From: Actinomadura montaniterrae
GTDB lineage: Bacteria > Actinomycetota > Actinomycetes > Streptosporangiales > Streptosporangiaceae
Direction of reading: 5' to 3'
Length of the DNA stretch: 64,000 nt
Assembly: GCF_008923365.1 (NCBI RefSeq)
Contig: NZ_WBMR01000002.1
Span: 118,136-182,135 of the forward strand
Part shown: one piece after another, positions 42,931 to 51,312 of the stretch
Numbering within the stretch: position 1 is the first letter of the stretch
Layout of the letters: each line of letters starts with the position of its first letter
The notes under the pieces: generated by a model
What the model was told of the DNA's origin: nothing
Database searches by the model: none
What the model saw: only the letters and a program-made list of their open reading frames with translations
Program-made: the position numbers and the translations under genes

Positions 42931-43969
42931 TGCGGGCCTCACCTGTGCGGGCCTCACTGGTGCGGGCCTCACCGGTGCGGGCCTCGACGAACTCCTTGGC
43001 CAGGTTCAGCGTGGCCACGCTGTTGCCCCCCGCGGCCTTGCGGATGAACTCCTTGGCGGTCTCGACCGTCGCGCCCTCGCCGAGCACGGTGGTGATCGCG
43101 TCCTCCTTGACGGTCACGGTGTGCCGCGACGTGGCGCGCACCCGCCCCTCGCCCTCGGCGGTGAAGGTCCACTCGCCCAGGTGGGCGGTCATGAGCGACG
43201 GCGGCACCAGCTGCTTGTAGACGATGCGCCCGGTCGGGAAGCAGACCCGCACCGACTCGGTGGTGTGCGTGGACCCGTCCTTGGTCCGGGTCTCCATCGC
43301 CATTTCCTGGACGCCGGGCTCCCCCTCGGCGAACTTCATGCTCGCCACGTGCGGCAGCCGCTCCGGCCAGAGATCGGCGCGGTAGAGGAAGTCGTAGACC
43401 TCCTCGGGCGTCCCGTCCACCACCACGGAGTCCTCGAAGGAGAAGGTCAGGTCGGCCAGCCGGTCCCAGCCCTCGGCGAGCGCCTTGATGTTGCCGAGCT
43501 CGGTGGTGGAGTTGCGGTCGGTCGCCTTGGTGATCCACTCGACGCCCTGGGGGTCGTCGTCCACGGCCTCGAAGTCGTGTTCCAGCACCAGCCGGGTCAC
43601 CCCGTTCGGCTCCTGCGACACGATCCAGGTGCCGCCCATCGCCGCGACCGGCGGCGAGGAGACCTCCTGCCTGAACTCCACGCGGCGCGCGGCGGGGTCG
43701 AGCTCCCGCCGGGAGGTCCAGTGCTTCACCTCGCCGTTCCCGGTGGCCCAGATCTCCAGCCGCTCGGCGCCGGCGCCGAGGCCGGTGCGCTCGACGTGAA
43801 CGGTCGGGACGAAGCGCTGCGGCCAGCCGGCGGCGTCGGCGACGATCCGGTACACCAGCTCCGCGGGGGCCTTGATGTCGACCTCGTGCGAGGTCGTGTG
43901 GCGTCCTTTCGGGGGCACTGCAAACCGTCCTTCGGTAGATGAGGTCGGGGATGCCGGCAGAGCCGCCAT
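42923..43969 (-). CDS. Didomain aromatase/cyclase (OxyK/ActVII-type)
   Basis: A 348-residue protein with two START-like (SRPBCC) domains: residues about 20-165 (EVDIKAPAELVYRIVADAAG) and about 180-320 (DSVVVDGTPEEVYDFLYRAD). Didomain enzymes of this kind form and aromatise the first ring of polyketide chains already reduced at C-9, which fits the ketoreductase gene directly upstream. The last 20 residues are an odd EARTG repeat produced by 15-base DNA repeats. The start at 43969 gives a 26-residue leader before the fold begins; an internal start would be compatible. The gene lies between the ketoreductase and the hydroxylase, all co-directional. Confidence 0.85.
   Translation of the reverse strand: MAALPASPTSSTEGRFAVPPKGRHTTSHEVDIKAPAELVYRIVADAAGWPQRFVPTVHVERTGLGAGAERLEIWATGNGEVKHWTSRRELDPAARRVEFRQEVSSPPVAAMGGTWIVSQEPNGVTRLVLEHDFEAVDDDPQGVEWITKATDRNSTTELGNIKALAEGWDRLADLTFSFEDSVVVDGTPEEVYDFLYRADLWPERLPHVASMKFAEGEPGVQEMAMETRTKDGSTHTTESVRVCFPTGRIVYKQLVPPSLMTAHLGEWTFTAEGEGRVRATSRHTVTVKEDAITTVLGEGATVETAKEFIRKAAGGNSVATLNLAKEFVEARTGEARTSEARTGEARNG
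42931..42985 (-). repeat. 15-base tandem repeats carrying ribosome-site cores
   Basis: Almost four units of TGCGGGCCTCACCGG (plus-strand reading) lie at the 3' end of the aromatase/cyclase gene, immediately before the hydroxylase ATG. On the coding strand each intact unit contains GTGAGGCCCGCA, and the last unit places GAGG six bases before the ATG. In the aromatase frame the units encode EARTG-type residues. Confidence 0.8.
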
Positions 43970-43978
43970 CGGCTGCCG

Positions 43979-44776
43979 TCAGAAGATGCCGAGGCCGCCG
44001 CAGACGTTGAGCGCCTGCGCGGTGATCGACGCGGCGGTGTCGGTCGCCAGGTAGCCGACCAGGCCCGCCACCTCCTCGGGAGTGGAGTAGCGGCCCAGCG
44101 GGATCTTGGCCTCGAACTGCTCCAGGACCGCCTCCGGGGTGCTGTTCCAGGTCGACGCGTACGCCTCGCGGATGCGCACCGCCATCGGGGTCTCGACGTA
44201 GCCCGGGCAGACCGTGTTGACGGTCACGCCGCTCGGGGCCAGCTCTTTGGCCAGCGCCTTGCTGAAGGCGATCACGCCGCCCTTGGAGGCCGAGTAGGGC
44301 GCGCCGAGCGGGACGCCCTGCTTGCCGCCCGTGGAGGCGATGCTGATGATCCGGCCCGCGCCGCCGGCGTCCATCAGCCCGCCGTTGGACAGGACCTCCC
44401 GGGTGACGCGGAAGACGCTGGTGAGGTTGGTGTCGATCACGTCGTCCCACAGCTCGTCGGTGATCTTCGCCGTGGGGCCGCCGCCGCTGCGGCCGGCGTT
44501 GTTGACCAGCACCCGGATCGGCCCGAACCGGTCGACCGCCGCGCCGACCAGCCGCCGCACCGAGCGGGCGGAGCGGACGTCGGCGTCCAGCCCGTCCACC
44601 GCCAGCTCCCGGTCGCGCAGCTCCTTGACGGTCGAGATCACGTCCTCGGCGGTGCGCGCGCAGATGAAGACCTGCATGCCGCGCTCGGCCAGCCGCTCGG
44701 TCACGGCCCGGCCGATCCCGCTCGTCGCGCCGGTGACCAGCGCGACCCCGGTGATCGTGCCCTCGCCTGTGGTCAT
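43979..44776 (-). CDS. Polyketide C-9 ketoreductase (ActIII/OxyJ-type SDR)
   Basis: A 265-residue short-chain dehydrogenase. The NADPH motif TGATSGIG, the NNAGRSGGG segment, catalytic Ser in SIASTGGKQG and the YSASKGG Tyr-Lys pair are all intact. LVTGATSGIGRAVTERLAERG and CPGYVETPMA closely follow the ActIII family, which reduces the C-9 carbonyl of the nascent poly-beta-ketone on the ACP. The ATG at 44776 has GGAGGAG upstream. It is the first gene of the six-gene minus-strand operon that runs through to the SRPBCC cyclase. The divergent region shared with the SnoaL-like gene probably holds its promoter. Confidence 0.9.
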   Translation of the reverse strand: MTTGEGTITGVALVTGATSGIGRAVTERLAERGMQVFICARTAEDVISTVKELRDRELAVDGLDADVRSARSVRRLVGAAVDRFGPIRVLVNNAGRSGGGPTAKITDELWDDVIDTNLTSVFRVTREVLSNGGLMDAGGAGRIISIASTGGKQGVPLGAPYSASKGGVIAFSKALAKELAPSGVTVNTVCPGYVETPMAVRIREAYASTWNSTPEAVLEQFEAKIPLGRYSTPEEVAGLVGYLATDTAASITAQALNVCGGLGIF

Positions 44777-44972
44777 CGCCAGCTCCTCCGGTGGTTCGAC
44801 AGTGGCGCCCGCCCTCCACGGCGGGCCCTTCGCGATGCCGACAGCCTGGGCGCGGGCCCTCGATTCTCGTCGGAGAGCGGCTGGAGCTGGGGGTCTCGAC
44901 GCGGCCTCCAACCGGGTTCGAGGAGCGGGAACGACCCTCGCCTGCGTACACACCCATCGGAGAGGGAGAGCC
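44777..44972. promoter_or_regulatory. Divergent promoter region between ketoreductase and SnoaL-like genes
   Basis: These 196 bases separate two divergent operons of the cluster. The plus side ends in GGAGAGGGAGAGCC, a strong ribosome site for the gene at 44973. I could not identify a convincing -10/-35 pair or the heptamer direct repeat seen before the ketosynthase gene. The assignment rests on gene orientation only. Confidence 0.5.
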
Positions 44973-45392
44973 ATGTCGCCATCGCTGTACCAGGAGGTCC
45001 AGCATTTCTACGGCCGCCAGATGCGCCACCTCGACCAGGGCGAGCATCGCGCGTGGGCCGAGACCTTCACCGAGGACGGGGTCTTCACCGCCAACGCGCA
45101 TCCGGAGCCGCAGCGGGGCCGGGAGGAGATCGAGGCGGCCTCGCGCAAGGCCGGCGCCCGGCTGGCCGAGGAGGGCGTGCGGACCCGGCACTGGCTCGGG
45201 ATGCTGGAGGTGAACGAGCGGCCGGACGGGTCCGTCGAGGCCCGCACCTACGCGCTGGTCCTGCGCACGCCCAAGGGCGGGCCGACGGCCGTCCACCTCA
45301 GCACGACCTGCGACGACGTGCTCGTCCGCGTCGGCGGGCGGCTCCAGGTGAAGCACCGGTCGGTGAGCCGCGACGACCTCCAGGGGTCCTGA
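44973..45392 (+). CDS. SnoaL-like (NTF2 fold) polyketide-modifying protein
   Basis: A 139-residue protein. SLYQEVQHFYGRQMRHLDQG, the AWAETFTEDGVFTANAHPEP strand region and the C-terminal TYALVLRTPKGG ... LQVKHRSVSRDD match SnoaL_4-type proteins that occur in aromatic polyketide clusters as cyclases, oxygenase partners or dehydratases. The precise reaction is not predictable. It starts the plus-strand operon with the acyl-CoA ligase two bases downstream and the acyltransferase behind that. A strong GGAGAGGGAG ribosome site supports the ATG at 44973. Confidence 0.7.
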   Translation: MSPSLYQEVQHFYGRQMRHLDQGEHRAWAETFTEDGVFTANAHPEPQRGREEIEAASRKAGARLAEEGVRTRHWLGMLEVNERPDGSVEARTYALVLRTPKGGPTAVHLSTTCDDVLVRVGGRLQVKHRSVSRDDLQGS

Positions 45393-45394
45393 CC

Positions 45395-47029
45395 ATGGCC
45401 GCACCCGATCTCGGCGTCCGGGCGAGCAGCCTGGTGTCCGGGCCTCCGCTGGAGGTGCTCGGCGACCTGCTCGGCGGCCCCCGCATCGACGACCTGCTGC
45501 GGCGCGCAGCGGAGCGCCGTCCCGGCCGCATCGCGCTGTGCTCCCCCGGGTTCACCGGTGCGCTGTCCGGCGATCTGACCTACGCGGAGTTGGAGGCGGC
45601 GGCCGAACGCTGCGCCCGCGCGCTGAAGACCCTGCTCGGCGAGCGGCCCGCCCGGGTCGCGCTCGCCCTCGCCCTGGAGCCGGCGTTCCCGGTGGCCTTC
45701 TTCGGGATCCTGCGGTCCGGGAACGTTCCGGCGCTGGTCAACCCGCTGCTGCGCGAGGACGGTCTGGCGCACGTGCTCGGCCTGGCGGACGCGCGCGCGG
45801 CGATCGTCTCGCCCGTGATGTACCGGTATCTGGAGAAGATCCGAGACCGGCTGCCCGACCTCGAGACCGTGGTCCTCACCCACGCCGCCGACGATCTGCC
45901 CGGCGTCCCCGTGCTGGACGACCTGATCGACCAGGCCCCGGAGTTGCCGCTCCCCCGCCCCGAGACCACCGACGTGGACGAGGTCGCGTGCCTCCAGTTC
46001 ACCAGCGGCACCACGGGACCGGCGAAGGCGGTGCTGCTCACGCATCGCAACATCACCGTGAACGCGGCCCAGAGCGCGCACGCGCACCGGGTGGACGAGT
46101 CGGCGGTGCTGTTCAACTACCTGCCGTCGTTCCATCTGATGCACCTGACGATGGCCGTCACCGCGGCGACCACGCTCGTGCTCTGCGCCGAACCCGACCC
46201 GGCGGACGCCGTCGGGGTCGCCGCCGAGCACGAGGCGACGCACTTCTACAGCCTTCCGATGCGGCTGATCAAGCTGGGCGCGCACCCGCGCCTGGCCGAG
46301 CTGGGCGTCCCCACGCTGCGCACGGTCCTGTGCGGTGGGTCGGCGCTGCCGCCGCCGACGACGCGGGCGCTCGCCGAGCGGTTCGGCGTCCCGGTGGTGC
46401 AGGGCTATGGCCTGCAGGAGACCTCGCCGTCCACCCACTTCGAGAACCTGGACGACCCGAAGATCCGCTCCTCGGGCCCGCCGGTGGCCGGCACCGACTG
46501 CCGCGTCGTTCACCTGGACACGCGGCAGGTCCAGCCTGTCGGCGCCGAGGGCGAGATCCAGGTGCGCGGCCCCCAGCTGATGAAGGGCTACCACGACCGG
46601 CCGGCGGCCGAGGTCACCGATGCCGAGGGCTGGTTCTCCACCGGCGACATCGGCCGGATCGACGCCGACGGCCACCTGTTCGTCCTCGACCGGGTGAAGG
46701 ACGTCTTCAAGTGCGACAACTGGCTGGTGTCGCCGACCGAGATCGAACGGGTCCTGCTCGGCCATGACGGGGTCGCCGAATGCCTGGTGTTCGACCATCC
46801 GGACGAGGTGAGCGGCGCCGTCGCCCACGCGATCGTCGTGCCCGCGCGCGACGGCGTGGACGTCGCCGAGCTGGCCGGGTTCGTGGCCGAACGATGCCCG
46901 TACTACGAGCACCTGAAGTACGTCGACCTGGTCGAGGCGATCCCGCGGTCGGCCACCGGCAAGCCGCTCCGCCGCCAGATGCGCGAGCGGTACGCCGGCG
47001 GCGCGGCCCTGACGGACGGCGGGCGATGA
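45395..47029 (+). CDS. Acyl-CoA ligase, AMP-forming (OxyH-like)
   Basis: A 544-residue ANL-superfamily enzyme. The P-loop-like LQFTSGTTGPAKAVLLTHRN, the VQGYGLQETSP motif, STGDIGRIDADGHLFVLDR and the catalytic Lys in PRSATGKPLRRQ are intact. It should activate a carboxylic acid as acyl-AMP and pass it to CoA (or an ACP). OxyH in the oxytetracycline cluster belongs to the same family; its role there is not settled. Here the ligase is sandwiched between the SnoaL-like protein and an acyltransferase in one operon, so it may feed an acyl group for starter selection or a tailoring ester. The ATG at 45395 lies two bases after the upstream stop. Confidence 0.8.
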   Translation: MAAPDLGVRASSLVSGPPLEVLGDLLGGPRIDDLLRRAAERRPGRIALCSPGFTGALSGDLTYAELEAAAERCARALKTLLGERPARVALALALEPAFPVAFFGILRSGNVPALVNPLLREDGLAHVLGLADARAAIVSPVMYRYLEKIRDRLPDLETVVLTHAADDLPGVPVLDDLIDQAPELPLPRPETTDVDEVACLQFTSGTTGPAKAVLLTHRNITVNAAQSAHAHRVDESAVLFNYLPSFHLMHLTMAVTAATTLVLCAEPDPADAVGVAAEHEATHFYSLPMRLIKLGAHPRLAELGVPTLRTVLCGGSALPPPTTRALAERFGVPVVQGYGLQETSPSTHFENLDDPKIRSSGPPVAGTDCRVVHLDTRQVQPVGAEGEIQVRGPQLMKGYHDRPAAEVTDAEGWFSTGDIGRIDADGHLFVLDRVKDVFKCDNWLVSPTEIERVLLGHDGVAECLVFDHPDEVSGAVAHAIVVPARDGVDVAELAGFVAERCPYYEHLKYVDLVEAIPRSATGKPLRRQMRERYAGGAALTDGGR

Positions 47030-47997
47030 GCGAGATCGTGTTCCTGTTCCCCGGGCAGGGCGCGCAGCACCCGGGCATGGCGCGCGAGCTGTTCGGCCGC
47101 GAGCCCGTGTTCACCGAGATCCTGGAAGAGTTCTTCGAGCTGCTCGACGGCGAGGGGAAGCGGCTGCGCGACGACTGGCTCACCGACGATCCGGCGGTGC
47201 CGCTCGACGAGGGGCGCCGTGCCCAGCCGCTGCTGTTCATCCTCGGATACGCCCTGGCGCGGACGCTCGAAACGCGCGGCGTCCGCCCCGGCGTCCTGCT
47301 GGGGCACAGCATCGGGGAGCTCGCCGCGGCCGCGTTCGCCGGGGTCTTCGACCTGCCCGCGGCCGCGCGCCTGATGGAGGCCCGGTCGCTGGCCCTGGAC
47401 GGCTCCCCCTCGGGCGGCATGCTCGCGGTCGGAGCCACGCCCGAGGAGCTGACCCGCTTCGTCGATCCGCCCGGCCGTCCCGGCGGCGTGGTGGTCGGTG
47501 CGGTCAACGCGCCGCGCCAGACCGTGCTGGCGGGTCCGGAGCCGCGCCTCGGCGAGGTGGAGCGAGCGCTGGAGGACGCGGGCACCCCGGGCCGGCGGGT
47601 TCCGGCGCTCCAGGCCTTCCACTCGCCGGCGATGGCCGAGGCAGCCGAGGTCTTCACCGCCGCGTTCGCGAAGGAGGAGCTCCGGCGGCCCTCCCTGCGG
47701 ATCCAGTCCACCAGGACCGCGCGGGCCGTCCGGCCGGACGAGGCGACCGACCCCGGCTTCTGGGCCGGGCAGGTCGCCGGCGCGGTGCTCTTCTGGCCCG
47801 CGCTGGAGGCCCTGCTCGCCGAGGGCGACTTCACCCTCGTGGAGGTCGGCCCCGGGAGGCGCCTGTCCACTCCGGCGCGCAGGCATCCGGCCGTGCGCTC
47901 GGGCCGCAGCACCGTGATCCCGATGCTGCCGTCCACGGCCGAGGGCACGTGGGAGTTCTGGACCGCCGCGCTGGACGCCCTCGACGCCCTGCCCTGA
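47026..47997 (+). CDS. Acyltransferase, malonyl-CoA:ACP transacylase family (OxyP-like)
   Basis: A 323-residue FabD-fold enzyme. The active-site serine is in GHSIGE near residue 95, preceded by the FPGQGAQHPGM oxyanion region. The general-base His lies in ALQAFHSPAM. Within type II clusters such proteins load malonyl groups or act as editing thioesterases that remove wrong starters (ZhuC-type). The GAFHS-type motif, FHSPAM here, is compatible with malonyl or short acyl groups. The start overlaps the ligase stop (ATGA at 47026). A 15 bp stem-loop follows the operon. Confidence 0.8.
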   Translation: MSEIVFLFPGQGAQHPGMARELFGREPVFTEILEEFFELLDGEGKRLRDDWLTDDPAVPLDEGRRAQPLLFILGYALARTLETRGVRPGVLLGHSIGELAAAAFAGVFDLPAAARLMEARSLALDGSPSGGMLAVGATPEELTRFVDPPGRPGGVVVGAVNAPRQTVLAGPEPRLGEVERALEDAGTPGRRVPALQAFHSPAMAEAAEVFTAAFAKEELRRPSLRIQSTRTARAVRPDEATDPGFWAGQVAGAVLFWPALEALLAEGDFTLVEVGPGRRLSTPARRHPAVRSGRSTVIPMLPSTAEGTWEFWTAALDALDALP

Positions 47998-48041
47998 CGG
48001 CCGGCGGCCCGTCCTTCGCCCCACTCCCAACGACGCGAAGA

Positions 48042-48085
48042 AGCCCGGACCTCCTGCCGCGATGAGCGGTCAGGAGGTCCGGGCT
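48042..48085. terminator. Bidirectional stem-loop, 15 bp perfect stem
   Basis: AGCCCGGACCTCCTG pairs with CAGGAGGTCCGGGCT around a 14-base loop. It lies between the convergent acyltransferase (plus) and methyltransferase (minus) genes. Confidence 0.85.
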
Positions 48086-48100
48086 CCCTCCTCGCCTGGA

Positions 48101-49120
48101 TCAGTCCTTGGTCGCGTAGAGGACGGTGTCGTTGCCCTTGGGGAGGCGCTCGGCGTACTGGACGCGGAAGCCCGCCTCCTCGGCCCAGCCGCGGCACTCC
48201 TCGGCCGTGTACTCCGAGCCGCCCAGCATCAGGCCGACGTTCAGGCTGCCGATGAGGCTCGCCAGGTCGGGGTCGTCCCCGTCGAGCATCTGGTCGTAGA
48301 CCACGATGGCCCCGCCCGGGGCGAGCGACTCGAAGGCCCGCCCGAGGAGCATGCGGCGCCGTTCGACCGACCAGTCGTGCAGCACGTGCCCGAACACCAG
48401 CACGTCGGCCGCCGGGAGCGGGTCGGTGAAGAAGTCGCCCGGATGGAAGTCGACCTTGCCGGTCAGTCCCAGCTCGTCCATCAGCTCGTGGAAGAACGGC
48501 TCGGCCTTCGGCAGCTCGAACACGCCGCCGGACAGGTGCGGGTGCGCCTTGACCAGGGTGCCCGCCACGTTGCCGCGGGCACCGCCCACGTCGATGAACG
48601 AGCCGTAGGCGGCCCAGTCGACGGCGTCGGCGAGCTGCGGGGCGACGAGCGCGTTGTTGGCGTCCATGTGCTTGAGGAAGCCGCGCGCGCGCTCGGGGTC
48701 GTCGTAAAGGGTGTCGAACGAGCCCGCCCCGCCCCCGGACTTGGGCAGCCCGTCCACCAGGGCCTCGGTCAGCCTGCCCCACAGGTGATAGTGCTTCTCG
48801 GCCGTCGTCCGGACCCGTGCGCCCATGTAGATGTCTCCGCCGGGCACCAGGAAACGGCTGGCGGAAGCCGAGTTGCCGTAGCGTCCCCCGCCCGCCCGCT
48901 CCAGCAGCCCGAGCGCGACCAGGGCGTTCAGGAAGTCACCGGTGAGGGCGGGGTTCAGGTCCAGCCTTTCGCAGATCACCGCGAGGGTCGCCGGTTCCCG
49001 CTCCAGGAGCTCGAACAGGCCGACCTGGACGGCGGAATGCAGGATCCTCGACTGCGCGTAGGCCGTGTTCAGCCGCGCGACCGCCTGCCGGTCGAGCGGT
49101 GCGCCGTCGGTCGGTGCCAT
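48101..49120 (-). CDS. SAM-dependent methyltransferase (OxyF-like)
   Basis: A 339-residue enzyme with an N-terminal dimerisation/winged-helix domain (YAQSRILHSAVQVGLFELLE) and a Rossmann domain with motif I FIDVGGARGNVAGTLVKAHP. VLFGHVLHDWSVERRRMLLG-type text (FGHVLHDWSVERR here) is the hallmark of aromatic-polyketide methyltransferases. In the oxytetracycline pathway OxyF of this family C-methylates at C-6 to give 6-methylpretetramid, and the position of this gene directly after the minimal PKS and amidotransferase matches that. O-methylation instead cannot be excluded. The ATG at 49120 follows AAAGGG. The gene is 21 bases from the amidotransferase. Confidence 0.8.
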   Translation of the reverse strand: MAPTDGAPLDRQAVARLNTAYAQSRILHSAVQVGLFELLEREPATLAVICERLDLNPALTGDFLNALVALGLLERAGGGRYGNSASASRFLVPGGDIYMGARVRTTAEKHYHLWGRLTEALVDGLPKSGGGAGSFDTLYDDPERARGFLKHMDANNALVAPQLADAVDWAAYGSFIDVGGARGNVAGTLVKAHPHLSGGVFELPKAEPFFHELMDELGLTGKVDFHPGDFFTDPLPAADVLVFGHVLHDWSVERRRMLLGRAFESLAPGGAIVVYDQMLDGDDPDLASLIGSLNVGLMLGGSEYTAEECRGWAEEAGFRVQYAERLPKGNDTVLYATKD

Positions 49121-49141
49121 GGGTGTCCCTTTCGGTGGTGG

Positions 49142-50992
49142 TCACAGGTCGAGCGTGATGCCGTACGAGGTCAGCCAGCGGTTGAACCAGAGCGCCAGCT
49201 CGAGCCCGCCGCGGTCGTAGGGCCGGCTGACCTCGCCGAGCGGCCGGTCCGCCAGCCGCCGCACCTTCTCGCCGTCCAGCAGCGGCAGCACCGGCGCGTT
49301 CGGGTCGGCGGCGAGGTCGGCGAGCTCCACGCGCAGCGCCCGCTCGTACGCCGGGTCCTGCGTGGCCGGGTAGGGGGTCTTGACCCGTTCGAGGACGCCG
49401 CGCGGCAGCAGGTCGGCGACCGCCGCGCGCAGCAGGCTCTTCTCTCGGCCGTCGAACGACTTCAGCTGCCACGGCGCGTTGAACACGTACTCCACGAGCC
49501 GGTGGTCGCAGAACGGGACCCTGACCTCCAGACCGACCGCCATGCTCATCCGGTCCTTGCGGTCCAGCAGCGTCTGCACGAAGCGGGTGAGGTTGAGGTA
49601 GGTCATCTCCCGCATGCGGCGTTCGGCGGCGTCCTCGCCGGGCAGGACGGGAACCTCGGCGATGGCGTCGGCGTACCGCTCCTGCCGGTGGCCGGGGATG
49701 TCGAGCTTCTCCTTCAGCCCGGCGTCGAAAAGGCCGAGCCCGCCGAAGTAGCGGGCCGAGCCGGACGTCAGCCACGGGAAGGTCCCCGCCCGAATCGCGC
49801 CCGGGTTGCGGAACCAGCGGTACCCGCCGAACAGCTCGTCCGCCGCCTCCCCCGACAGCGCGACCGTAGAGCGCTGCCGGACGGCACGGAACAGCAGGTA
49901 CAGGGACGGCCACATGTCGCCCCAGAACGCGGGCGGCTGATCGACCGCCCGCAGGACGGCGTCCCGCACGCCGGGGGCGGCGAGGTCGCCGCTGTCCAGC
50001 AGCACCTCGGTGTGGTCGGTGCCGGCGTGCGCGACCAGCTCCCGGACGAACGGCGCGTCGGCGGCGCCGCGCACCGCGTCGGGCTGGAAGTCCCGCTGGG
50101 CGGCGTCGAAGTCGACCGAGAACGAGTGCACCGGGCCGTCCCCCTGCGCGGCGAGCGTCCGCGCCGCGAGCGCGGTCACCGCGGACGAGTCGAGCCCGCC
50201 CGACAGCAGCGTGCACAGCGGCACGTCGGAGATCAGCTGGCGGGCGACGATGTCCTCCAGCAGGCCGCGGACCGTGGCGATCGTGGTCTCGCGGTCGTCG
50301 GTGTGCTCGCGGGCCTCCAGCGTCCAGTAGCGGTGCTTGGCCAGGCCGCCGCGGTTCAGCCGGACCAGCTGCCCGGGCCGCACCTCGCGCATGCCGGAGA
50401 AGACCGCCGCCTCCGGGGTCTTGACCATGTCGAGGATCTCGCGCAGGCCGTCGGCGTCGACCCGCCGCGGCGCCATCGGGTTGGCCAGGATCGCCTTCGG
50501 CTCGGAGCCGAACAGGATCCCGTCCGGCGTGACCAGGTAGTAGAGGGGCTTGACGCCCATCCGGTCCCGCACGAGCAGCAGTTCCTCCGAGCGCGGATCC
50601 CACACCCCGATGGCGAACATGCCGTTCAGGCGGTCCGCGAACGCCGCGCCCCACTCCAGGTAGGCGCGCAGCACCACCTCGGTGTCGCTGGCCGTCCTGA
50701 ACACGTGGCCGCGGCCGCCGAGCTCGGTCCGCAGCTCGCGGAAGTTGTAGACCTCGCCGCAGAACGTGATCACCGCCTGCGTGCGGCCGTCCGCCTCCGC
50801 CGCCATCGGCTGGCGCCCGCCCTCGAGGTCGATGACCGCGAGCCTGCGGTGGCCCAGCACGGCGTGCGGAGACGTCCACAGCCCCTCCGCGTCCGGCCCG
50901 CGGCACGCCATCGTGTCCGTCATCGCCCGCGCCGTCGCGCGCTCGCTGGTGAGGTCGCGCGCGTAGTCGACCCATCCGACGATTCCGCACAT
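49142..50992 (-). CDS. Asparagine-synthetase-like amidotransferase (OxyD-like)
   Basis: A 616-residue class II glutamine amidotransferase. The N-terminal nucleophile Cys2 is in MCGIVGWVDY, with RGPDAEG and GHRRLAVID completing the glutaminase site. The synthetase half carries the ATP-pyrophosphatase motif SGGLDSSAVTA. In oxytetracycline, OxyD makes the malonamyl starter that gives the C-2 carboxamide; homologues in pentangular polyphenols instead form lactams or attach amino acids. Position between ACP and methyltransferase, as in the oxy cluster order (A, B, C, D), favours amide-starter formation. The ATG at 50992 must be the start because Cys2 has to be exposed after Met removal. Confidence 0.85.
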   Translation of the reverse strand: MCGIVGWVDYARDLTSERATARAMTDTMACRGPDAEGLWTSPHAVLGHRRLAVIDLEGGRQPMAAEADGRTQAVITFCGEVYNFRELRTELGGRGHVFRTASDTEVVLRAYLEWGAAFADRLNGMFAIGVWDPRSEELLLVRDRMGVKPLYYLVTPDGILFGSEPKAILANPMAPRRVDADGLREILDMVKTPEAAVFSGMREVRPGQLVRLNRGGLAKHRYWTLEAREHTDDRETTIATVRGLLEDIVARQLISDVPLCTLLSGGLDSSAVTALAARTLAAQGDGPVHSFSVDFDAAQRDFQPDAVRGAADAPFVRELVAHAGTDHTEVLLDSGDLAAPGVRDAVLRAVDQPPAFWGDMWPSLYLLFRAVRQRSTVALSGEAADELFGGYRWFRNPGAIRAGTFPWLTSGSARYFGGLGLFDAGLKEKLDIPGHRQERYADAIAEVPVLPGEDAAERRMREMTYLNLTRFVQTLLDRKDRMSMAVGLEVRVPFCDHRLVEYVFNAPWQLKSFDGREKSLLRAAVADLLPRGVLERVKTPYPATQDPAYERALRVELADLAADPNAPVLPLLDGEKVRRLADRPLGEVSRPYDRGGLELALWFNRWLTSYGITLDL

Positions 50993-51029
50993 TGCCGCAG
51001 CCCTCCTGAAGTGTGCCCGTCGATGCCGG

Positions 51030-51281
51030 TCAGAGATGCTTCGCGATCTCGGCGAGCAGCTCGCCCGGCGTCCTGACCTCGGCGACGATCTCGTCGGAGA
51101 GCCGGATCCCGTAGTCGCGCTCGATCCGGTTCACGGTGTTGAACAGGGCCAGCGAGTCGTACCCGAGGTCCTCGAACGCGATCGCGGCGATGTCGCCGTC
51201 CAGGTCGATGGAGTCGTCCTCCCCGGCGCACTCGCGCAGCAGGCGGGTGAGGTCGTCCATGGTGAACGTGGTGGTGGGCAT
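51030..51281 (-). CDS. Acyl carrier protein of the type II PKS
   Basis: An 83-residue ACP with the phosphopantetheine-attachment Ser43 in LGYDSLAL. The typical D-S-L motif and four-helix pattern are intact (TMDDLTRLLRECAG, FNTVNRIERDYGI, VRTPGELLAEIAKHL). It carries the growing poly-beta-ketone between KS/CLF, ketoreductase and cyclases. The acidic surface helix around DDSIDLDGD is usual. It lies 31 bases downstream of the KS-beta gene and 37 bases upstream of the amidotransferase, in one minus-strand operon. The ATG at 51281 has AAGGAGGAG upstream. Confidence 0.92.
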   Translation of the reverse strand: MPTTTFTMDDLTRLLRECAGEDDSIDLDGDIAAIAFEDLGYDSLALFNTVNRIERDYGIRLSDEIVAEVRTPGELLAEIAKHL

Positions 51282-51312
51282 GGTGTCTCCTCCTTGTGGG
51301 TCGCGGGTCCGA

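Noticed and set aside
47026..47997. Trans-acting AT of a modular PKS
   Set aside because: No modular PKS is present; the gene is embedded with a SnoaL-like protein and acyl-CoA ligase in a type II cluster.
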